Source: DATIBL01 sp035457505 (GTDB lineage: Bacteria; Patescibacteriota; Minisyncoccia; Phycocordibacterales; UBA6899). Taken from it: a stretch of DNA of 24,349 nt. Positions 14,998-21,116 of this stretch are shown piece by piece (positions within the stretch are counted from its first letter, which is position 1; each line of letters begins with the position of its first letter). The notes under the pieces are model-generated. The model saw only the letters and a list, made by a program, of their open reading frames with translations. It ran no database searches and was not told the DNA's origin. The position numbers were made by a program, and so were the translations under genes. The stretch lies in assembly GCA_035457505.1 (NCBI GenBank), contig DATIBL010000009.1:1-24349 (forward strand), read 5' to 3'.

Positions 14998-16160
14998 GCG
15001 TCAGTGAGTGAATTGCGAACGCGATCGCGCTCTTTGGATTCCCAATCAACAAACTCCTCGGTCAGGGCCTCTCGCTCCCGAAGCAGATCGTCGCGCACGC
15101 GATCCATCTCGGCGCGCTTGCGGCTCGCTTCTTGGAGTGCGTCATCGAGTGCCTTGGTCTTGTCGTATTGGCTCGCGAGCAACTCGATGTCCGCCTTGGA
15201 GAGCTGCACTTCGACGTTCGGGAGCGACTGCTTCGTGATCTCCTGGAACATCTCCTTTGCCGCCTCGACCGGCGAACCGATGTTCTCGAGCGACGCGATC
15301 AGCGTCGTCATCGAAACCGCGCCGATCTTTCCGTCGAGCGTCGTCGTGTCGAATGCGTACTTCGAATTATTTCCCATGCTCTCCCGCGCGAGCTTCGCCA
15401 AAATCGCGAGCTGCTGCCCATGCGCGAGATCGTCGACGAAGAGCTTCGCAAATGAGCGCCCGAGATCTGTGCCGCCCTGCAAAAGAAACGTTCCGTCAGC
15501 GCCGAAACGCATCGGCGCGGCCGCGCCCGCTGAAGTGTCGTACGTCAGCCAGGCAAGACGCCAGAACGACTTGAGCAGATTCACTTTGAGATTCGATGCC
15601 ACGGCTTTGCGATACTCCCGAAGCTCCTGGAGCATCAAGCGGTTCATTTCGATATCGCGTTCGAGCACATAGATACTCGCGCGCACGTTCTTCAATTTTC
15701 CTCCGACCTCGTGCACGCGCTTGGCTTCGAAGCTCCGCTCGTTCGCCGGGATCGCATCATCGATGTCGGAATATTTCTTCCAGGCAGTTTCGAAATCCTT
15801 CGGGATGCACTCCTTCTCCTTTTCTGTCATTTCGGTATATTCGCAGCGATCTGTTCGGAATCGCCCTCCCGCAGCCGCGCACGACGCAGCGAATTGCGCG
15901 CGAAGGACTGCCACATGCGCGTGATAGCGCGCGTTCAAGATATACTGCGCGACATTCCGCTCCCGGCCGATGTCCTTGCACATCTCGCCATGGCGGGCGC
16001 ATTTGCAGATGCGATAGTCGATCTTCGCTCCGCAGAAATCGTCATGAATATCCGGCGCTTCGAACATCACCGTGCGCATGACCTTCTCCGCAGACACGAT
16101 CCCCGGAAACGCGAACGCCGCAACGAGGCAGGCGGTAAGAAAAATGATCGTTCGAGGCAT
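14985..16160 (-). CDS. secreted cysteine-rich / coiled-coil protein, 391 aa
   Basis: Not recognised. ATG 16160 gives a clean signal peptide (PRTIIFLTACLVAAFAF, cleavage after VSA at about 24). A cysteine-rich segment follows (about 45-120, about eight Cys including CKCARHGEMC), then mainly helical sequence. The last 90 residues are strongly charged and heptad-like (KADIELLASQYDKTKALDD and on to the C-terminus). The even spread of Cys suggests disulfides. It heads an operon with a calcium-loop protein and another secreted unknown, which together suggest a surface structure or secreted complex. The longer reading from 16187 would begin inside the promoter. Confidence 0.6.
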   Translation of the reverse strand: MPRTIIFLTACLVAAFAFPGIVSAEKVMRTVMFEAPDIHDDFCGAKIDYRICKCARHGEMCKDIGRERNVAQYILNARYHAHVAVLRAQFAASCAAAGGRFRTDRCEYTEMTEKEKECIPKDFETAWKKYSDIDDAIPANERSFEAKRVHEVGGKLKNVRASIYVLERDIEMNRLMLQELREYRKAVASNLKVNLLKSFWRLAWLTYDTSAGAAAPMRFGADGTFLLQGGTDLGRSFAKLFVDDLAHGQQLAILAKLARESMGNNSKYAFDTTTLDGKIGAVSMTTLIASLENIGSPVEAAKEMFQEITKQSLPNVEVQLSKADIELLASQYDKTKALDDALQEASRKRAEMDRVRDDLLREREALTEEFVDWESKERDRVRNSLTDACKK

Positions 16161-16175
16161 AGGGTTGTATAAAAT

Positions 16176-16203
16176 ATAGTATCGCACTGGAAAGTCCGGT
16201 CAA
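16176..16203 (-). promoter_or_regulatory. promoter of the secreted-protein operon
   Basis: On the minus strand TTGACC (16203-16198), 16 bases, TACTAT (16181-16176). The start point would lie about eight bases before the ATG at 16160, too short for a Shine-Dalgarno site. Its -35 box abuts the terminator of the por operon. Confidence 0.55.
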
Positions 16204-16231
16204 GAAAACCCCCATGCAGCGCATAGGGGTT
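16201..16231 (-). terminator. rho-independent terminator of the por operon
   Basis: On the minus strand AACCCCTATGC / GCATGGGGGTT gives an 11-pair stem with one T-G wobble and loop GCT, then TTCTT. It lies 17 bases after the porAB stop codon. Confidence 0.82.
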
Positions 16232-16247
16232 GTACTGAGCTTTGCGC

Positions 16248-18305
16248 TCAGAAATATCGTTCCAACTTCTCGAATTCCTCCCAGGAGGAGAGGGCTGCGG
16301 CACGCGCGAGCGCAATGTCCGCATCAGTGAGATGAGCGAACCGCCCTTGCGGACGGATGTACTCCGCGAGATCGACCGCACGGTCCGGTCGATGCGTAAT
16401 GCGCCATTTCCCGTGATCGCATTCGACGAGCGGAAACGCGAGCGATGCAACGGCGAGATGTGCCATCCGGAGCGACTCCCCCGGATCGATCTTCCATCCC
16501 GGATTGCATGGAGCGAGGACGTGGATGAACCGGAGTCCCTGCCCGCGATACGCGTTCGCCTTTTCGAGCTTCGCGCGGAAATCGTCTGCATGCGCAATCG
16601 AGGCGGTCGCAGCATACGGGATGCCGTGTGCCGCCATGATCTTCATCATGTTCTTCTTCCCTTGCGGCTTCGTGTTCGGATACGGCGTCGTTTCTGTCGC
16701 TGCTCCGCGCGGCGTCGAGGAAGATCGCTGTCCTCCCGTGTTCATGTACGCCTCATTGTCGTAGCAGATATAGATGACATCTTCTCCGCGTTCAGCAGCT
16801 CCAGAGAGCGCCTGCAGGCCGATGTCGAACGTCCCGCCATCGCCTGCGAACGCAAGCGCCGTCGCGTCGCGACCGAGCTCCGATGCTGCGCGCGCGAGCC
16901 CGCCCGCAGTCACCGCCGCGGTTTCGAACGGGCAGTGCACAAGCGGAACGCGCACGGGCGTATACGGATTCGGTCCCGCGATGATCGACCAGCACGACGC
17001 CGGAAGCGCGATCTGCGTCCGTGCGCCAAGCACGTCGAGAACATGCCGTAGCGTGAGCGATGCCGTGCAACCGACGCATGCCCGATGGCCCGGAGCCAAA
17101 TACGGCGATGAACTTTTAATCGGAATCATCGTGCGCACCTTTCGTCCGGGTGCGGATTCGGGCTCCGCCACGCCTCTCCACAGAGAGCGACGCGGAACCT
17201 TCTTCTGTAGAAGCGCCTCGCGGAACATGTCCAGAAGCAGCGGACTTCCGATCGGAACGCCGCCGACGCCAGCCGTATATCCGAAGACCGACACTCCGGT
17301 CTCGGAAAGCGCAGAGCGGATCTCGTCGTAAATGATCGCATATTGATTCACATCGAGTGCGATCACTTTCTTCGCGTGCGCAAGCGCGGCACGAAGCGCG
17401 GCATCCGGGAACGGGCGGAACTGCGTGAGTTTCGCTGCCCCGGCGCGGACGCCTTCCATGCGGAGCTGATCAACCGTCTCTTCGACGATCCGCCAGGTGC
17501 TTCCCATGGCGACCATCACGATCTCTGCATCGCTGGTGCGATATGTGTCGACGGGACGATACGCCCGACCGCTCGCTCGAGTGAACGCCGTTGCAGCGGT
17601 CCGGAACACCCGCGGAGTGCGAGCAAGATCGTCCGCAAAGCGGCGCTTCAGGCGCCAGTAGTATTCGGGCGCACTCGCGGCACCGAACGCCTTCGGGTCT
17701 GACGGATCGATGGCATGCGGCATTGCGCGAACCGGCAAGAACGTGTCAACGATCTCGTCAGCGAGCGTCGCAACAGGCTCCTTAGTGTGGCTCAACAGAA
17801 ACCCGTCGAAGCACACCATGACCGGAATCAACGACGCTTCCGCGATACGATACGCGAGCAAAACGAGATCGTAGACCTCCTGATTGCTCGCGGCGTAGAG
17901 CTGAATCCAGCCGGTGTCCCGCTGCGACAGCGAATCGGTCCGATCGCATGCGATGTTCCACGGAGAACCGATCGCGCGATTCACATTCACCATCACGATC
18001 GGCAGCCGCGCACCAGCGACCCAGTGGATCATCTCGTGCATATAGAGCAGCCCATGCGACGATGTCGCAGTGAAAGTCCGCACGCCTGCCTGCGCTGCGC
18101 CATTCAAGAGCGCGAGCGCCGAGTGCTCCGATTCGACCGGGACAAACTGGCAGCCAGCAAGCTCGCCCGATGCAACGTACTCCGAGAGCTTCTCAATGAT
18201 CCCGGTTTGCGGGGTGATCGGATATGCCGACACGACGCGCGGACGCGATTGCTTTGCGGCAAACGCAGCCGCTTCGCTTCCGGTCAAAATACTACGGGTT
18301 CTCAT
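16248..18305 (-). CDS. porAB: fused pyruvate:ferredoxin oxidoreductase alpha-beta subunit (PorA-PorB), 685 aa
   Basis: Oxidises pyruvate with CoA to acetyl-CoA and CO2, or the reverse. Residues 1-390 are PorA: the YPITPQT loop (28-34), SHGLLYMHEMIHWVAGARLP, and a pyruvate-type stretch GSPWNIACDRTDSLSQRD. Residues 400-685 are PorB: APGHRACVGC, the thiamine-diphosphate motif GDGGTFD (488-494) to DNEAYMNTG (516-524), and four cysteines (410, 413, 438, 600) that fit the proximal [4Fe-4S] cluster. The subunits are normally separate genes or part of a larger single chain. ATG 18305 has AAAGGAGGA upstream and overlaps the previous gene by 14 bases; an open frame extending further upstream is the shadow of that gene. 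Met393 at the domain junction could act as an internal start. Confidence 0.93.
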   Translation of the reverse strand: MRTRSILTGSEAAAFAAKQSRPRVVSAYPITPQTGIIEKLSEYVASGELAGCQFVPVESEHSALALLNGAAQAGVRTFTATSSHGLLYMHEMIHWVAGARLPIVMVNVNRAIGSPWNIACDRTDSLSQRDTGWIQLYAASNQEVYDLVLLAYRIAEASLIPVMVCFDGFLLSHTKEPVATLADEIVDTFLPVRAMPHAIDPSDPKAFGAASAPEYYWRLKRRFADDLARTPRVFRTAATAFTRASGRAYRPVDTYRTSDAEIVMVAMGSTWRIVEETVDQLRMEGVRAGAAKLTQFRPFPDAALRAALAHAKKVIALDVNQYAIIYDEIRSALSETGVSVFGYTAGVGGVPIGSPLLLDMFREALLQKKVPRRSLWRGVAEPESAPGRKVRTMIPIKSSSPYLAPGHRACVGCTASLTLRHVLDVLGARTQIALPASCWSIIAGPNPYTPVRVPLVHCPFETAAVTAGGLARAASELGRDATALAFAGDGGTFDIGLQALSGAAERGEDVIYICYDNEAYMNTGGQRSSSTPRGAATETTPYPNTKPQGKKNMMKIMAAHGIPYAATASIAHADDFRAKLEKANAYRGQGLRFIHVLAPCNPGWKIDPGESLRMAHLAVASLAFPLVECDHGKWRITHRPDRAVDLAEYIRPQGRFAHLTDADIALARAAALSSWEEFEKLERYF

Positions 18306-19962
18306 GGCCTTCCTCCTTTCCGAAAACGATCGCCGCGCGCTCGCAGACATCTGCGCACAGTCCGCAGCCTTTGCACATGTCGAGATCGACGGCATACGTC
18401 CCCTCGGGCGTTCGCGTGATCGCGTAGTCCGGACAGAAGATGAGACAGCGATCGCATGCGATGCACGTTCCGCAGTTGATACACCGAGATGCTTCCGCGA
18501 CCGCCATCTCCGCGCTGATCGTGAGCGTTGTTTCGGCGAATGCGACGAATGCTTCGTGCGTGAGCAACGCTGCATGCCGGATATTCGGGTCCCGACGTGC
18601 AAGCGGAAGGTAGCAGAACTTGATCTCCTCCGCGCCAACTGTTTCACGCACGCCATCGGGTTGCGTCTCTCGCGTCCAATCCGCAAGCAGCTCAGCTGCA
18701 GCGTGCTTTCCGGATGCGATAGCTTCCGAGACCGATCGCGGGCCAGATGCGGCGTCGCCGGATGCGGCAAACGCGCCGCCCCAGAACTTCGTACCGGCAC
18801 TCCGGTCATCAAGATACGCCTTCGCAAATTCCCAATCGGATGTTTCTCCGACGGCAGCGATCGCGCGGTCCACCGCAAGCGCGAATCGATCTTCTGGATC
18901 GGTCGACGGAGCGATCGTTCTCGCGTTCTCATCGACCACGATCGTAGGAGCGCAGAGCAATTCCGTCCGCCCGCTTTCGCAGCGGATTCCCACAGGAAGC
19001 GTCCGGAGCACAAACGTGACGCCTTCCCGCTCGGCCTCGCTGATCTCATCGGCATGCGCAGGCATGTCCGATCGATCGCGCCGATAGACAATACGCACCG
19101 ATCGCGCACCGAGACGGAGCGCTGTCCGTGCGACGTCGATCGCGGTATTCCCGCCCCCGACGACACAGACCGCTTGCCCATCACAGAGCATACTTTCGGA
19201 CTTTCGGGCCGAAGCGCGCGCGAGGAACAGCAGTCCGTCCTCGAGCGCAAGCGTCTCACCCCCTGGTCCTCGGACCACGCGCGGGCGATGCGCACCATGC
19301 GCAAAGAGCACATACCGATGCGTCCGAGCGATCGACTTGAGCGTCGCCGCGGTGATCGGATGTCCAAGCCGCTTCGTGATCCGGCGAGAACCGAGCATCG
19401 TGGAAAGCTCCTGTTTGAGGAGCGCCTTCGGAAGCCGATACTCCGGAATCCCATAGCGAAGCATGCCGCCTAGCTCAGGATGTTCGTCGTAGAGCGTGAC
19501 GCGCGCACCGGCACGAGCCAGCACGTACGCAGCCGAAAGCCCCGACGGTCCGGCGCCCACGATCGCAACGCGCATCCCGCGAGCCCGGCGATCGCGCGAA
19601 GCCGCCGGCACCAGTCCGTGCGTCAGAGCGTATTCGCCAAGGAACCGTTCGACCGCATTGATCTCCACGCGATCATCGAGCGATCCGCGATTGCACTTTT
19701 CCTCGCAGAATCGATAGCACACGCGGCCGCACACGAGCGGAAACGGATTCTCGCGAATGAGTTCCTGCCAAGCATCGGCGAACTTCCCCTCGCGGACCAG
19801 ATGCATCCACGCCGGAATGTTCTCTGCGCATGGACAGAGATCCGTGCACGGCGACATCCGGTTGCGATGCTCGGGAGCGAATTTGCGCCAGGTTCCGGTC
19901 TTTGCCGGAGCGACGTTGGTCGTCGACTGTGCGACGATCGGCGTCCTTTTTCTTGCACTCAT
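18292..19962 (-). CDS. GltD-like FAD/NAD(P)H oxidoreductase fused to a PorD two-[4Fe-4S] ferredoxin, 556 aa
   Basis: Order: an N-terminal cluster domain as in GltD and dihydropyrimidine dehydrogenase (Cys39, 43, 45, 78, 82, 86, 90); an FAD Rossmann motif GAGPSG (136-141) with HPELGGMLRYGIPEYRLPK; an NAD(P) Rossmann motif VVGGGNTA (268-275) with YRRDRSDMPA; a closing GDAASGP FAD loop; and a C-terminal ferredoxin with two CxxCxxCxxxC sets (500/503/506/510 and 530/533/536/540). The ferredoxin is the delta subunit of pyruvate oxidoreductase. The fusion offers a path from the thiamine centre through the clusters to FAD and NAD(P)+. ATG 19962 has AAGGAGGAGA upstream and overlaps the porC stop codon (ATGA). 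Pyridine nucleotide preference is not certain from sequence. Confidence 0.9.
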   Translation of the reverse strand: MSARKRTPIVAQSTTNVAPAKTGTWRKFAPEHRNRMSPCTDLCPCAENIPAWMHLVREGKFADAWQELIRENPFPLVCGRVCYRFCEEKCNRGSLDDRVEINAVERFLGEYALTHGLVPAASRDRRARGMRVAIVGAGPSGLSAAYVLARAGARVTLYDEHPELGGMLRYGIPEYRLPKALLKQELSTMLGSRRITKRLGHPITAATLKSIARTHRYVLFAHGAHRPRVVRGPGGETLALEDGLLFLARASARKSESMLCDGQAVCVVGGGNTAIDVARTALRLGARSVRIVYRRDRSDMPAHADEISEAEREGVTFVLRTLPVGIRCESGRTELLCAPTIVVDENARTIAPSTDPEDRFALAVDRAIAAVGETSDWEFAKAYLDDRSAGTKFWGGAFAASGDAASGPRSVSEAIASGKHAAAELLADWTRETQPDGVRETVGAEEIKFCYLPLARRDPNIRHAALLTHEAFVAFAETTLTISAEMAVAEASRCINCGTCIACDRCLIFCPDYAITRTPEGTYAVDLDMCKGCGLCADVCERAAIVFGKEEGHENP

Positions 19963-20549
19963 GATGTCTCCTCCTTGCCGGTACACACGCACGCATAGGC
20001 GTGGCGCGCAGCAGCAATGTTGGCCTCCGTCTTCTTTTTGATCTCGCTTGCGATGAACGCAGCGAGTCCGTCGATCGTCACCCCGAGTCCCGCGACGCGA
20101 ACGAACGCGCCGAGGAGCGTGGTATTCACGATCGGCGTCGCCCGCGAACCGAGACCATGCAAAGCAGCGATCCGATCGGCATCGATCGTGGCAACACGGA
20201 AACGTCCTTGATAGGCCGAGAACGTATCCGGACCGTGCGGCGCATTGATGAGGAGAAGTCCTCCTTCCTTCAGCCCCGCAGCCACGTTCGTCGTCCGCGT
20301 GAGTACTTCATCAAGGACGATGACTATATCGGGATATGCAAAAGGCCCGAGCTCTCTGATCGGTGCTTCGTTGAATCGGATGAATGCGTCCACCGGAGAC
20401 CCGCGACGCTCGGGGCCAAAAGTCGGCGCCGAACTGACATGGGGGTAGGTGCCCGCTTCTCCGCTCTCGGAGTAGTACATGGTCGCCATCAGCTCAGCCA
20501 TGGTCTTTCCACCCTGGCCGCCGCGACCGTTGATCCGTATCCGTATCAT
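19959..20549 (-). CDS. porC: pyruvate:ferredoxin oxidoreductase gamma subunit (PorC), 196 aa
   Basis: The family signature GRGGQGGKT is at the N-terminus (8-16). It is followed by GEAGTYPHVSSAPTFGPERRG, the usual segment of the gamma domain that contacts CoA in known enzymes, and by a core with PDIVIVLDE. Length is normal for the subunit. The ATG at 20549 is fixed by AAAAGGAGGAGAC just upstream; a frame extending to 20621 covers only leader. It is the first gene of the por operon and its stop overlaps the start of the FAD/PorD gene by four bases. Confidence 0.93.
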   Translation of the reverse strand: MIRIRINGRGGQGGKTMAELMATMYYSESGEAGTYPHVSSAPTFGPERRGSPVDAFIRFNEAPIRELGPFAYPDIVIVLDEVLTRTTNVAAGLKEGGLLLINAPHGPDTFSAYQGRFRVATIDADRIAALHGLGSRATPIVNTTLLGAFVRVAGLGVTIDGLAAFIASEIKKKTEANIAAARHAYACVCTGKEETS

Positions 20550-20593
20550 GTCTCCTCCTTTTGTTTTGTGAGAATGAACAGTACCAATACCAA

Positions 20594-20615
20594 GACTCCT
20601 CCGGGCGGAGGGGTC
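20594..20615 (-). promoter_or_regulatory. stem-loop in the por leader / after the receiver gene
   Basis: On the minus strand GACCCCTCC-GCCC-GGAGGAGTC pairs 8 of 9 bases. A TTGACA (20621-20616) sits directly before it, but no -10 box lies at the right distance. No T-run follows, so it is a poor terminator. It may be an attenuator or operator. It lies in the 107-base gap between the receiver gene and porC. Confidence 0.4.
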
Positions 20616-20656
20616 TGTCAATACAACGCCAAACGTCCGAGCGTTGAGCTGAATTC

Positions 20657-21076
20657 CTAGGATTCTGCGGCGTTTTGCGCCAAGCGCTCGTTCACTTTTC
20701 CGACGACATCGGACAGGAGAAAATCGCTCTTCACAAGATAGTACGCCGGTTCGTCTTCCGCGATGCGCGCAATGATACGATCCGTGTTCGGGCTCACGTT
20801 CGTGAGAAATATGACCGGCACCTCCTTCCCCCAGTCGTCCTGCTTTCGTAATTTCTGCAGAAGCTCCAAGCCGTCCATTTCCGGAAGGAGGATGTCGAGC
20901 AGAATAATGTCGGGATGCGAAGTCACCGCCTCCGCGAGGCCAGTGACGCCATTCGCCGCGCGCCGCACCGCAAAACCTTCTCTGGTAAATTTGTCGACCA
21001 ATGCCGCAAGAAGCGACTGGTCATCTTCGACGATCAAAATGGACGTCTTCTTTTTGTCGGAATGCGTCTCTTTCAT
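20657..21076 (-). CDS. stand-alone receiver (CheY-like) response regulator, 139 aa
   Basis: A single receiver domain with all key residues: acidic pair Asp18/Asp19 (IVEDD), phospho-acceptor Asp61 (IILLDILLPEMDG), Thr92 (LTNV) and Lys116 (YLVKSDF). No output domain follows, so it acts by protein contact or in a phosphorelay. The start is ATG 21076 (MKETHSDKKK); a longer frame to 21367 lies inside the kinase gene and is a shadow. The gene begins 40 bases after the histidine kinase and has its own promoter. Confidence 0.92.
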   Translation of the reverse strand: MKETHSDKKKTSILIVEDDQSLLAALVDKFTREGFAVRRAANGVTGLAEAVTSHPDIILLDILLPEMDGLELLQKLRKQDDWGKEVPVIFLTNVSPNTDRIIARIAEDEPAYYLVKSDFLLSDVVGKVNERLAQNAAES

Positions 21077-21083
21077 GTCGTAT

Positions 21084-21112
21084 AGTATAGCGAGCAATAG
21101 GAATGAATCAAA
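21084..21112 (-). promoter_or_regulatory. promoter of the receiver gene, predicted leaderless
   Basis: On the minus strand TTTGAT (21112-21107), 17 bases, TATACT (21089-21084) within CGCTATACT, then seven bases to the ATG. It has the same -10 box and spacing as the micropeptide promoters and no Shine-Dalgarno site. Confidence 0.55.
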
Positions 21113-21116
21113 GCGG

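Noticed and set aside
18306..19454. Upstream extension of the PorA-PorB frame to 1068 codons
   Set aside because: The extra part is arginine/serine-rich and is the out-of-frame shadow of the FAD/PorD gene; ATG 18305 has a strong ribosome site and a normal PorA N-terminus.
18070..19473. 467-codon plus-strand frame
   Set aside because: Antisense shadow of the por operon; GC-rich genes here often leave the opposite strand open.
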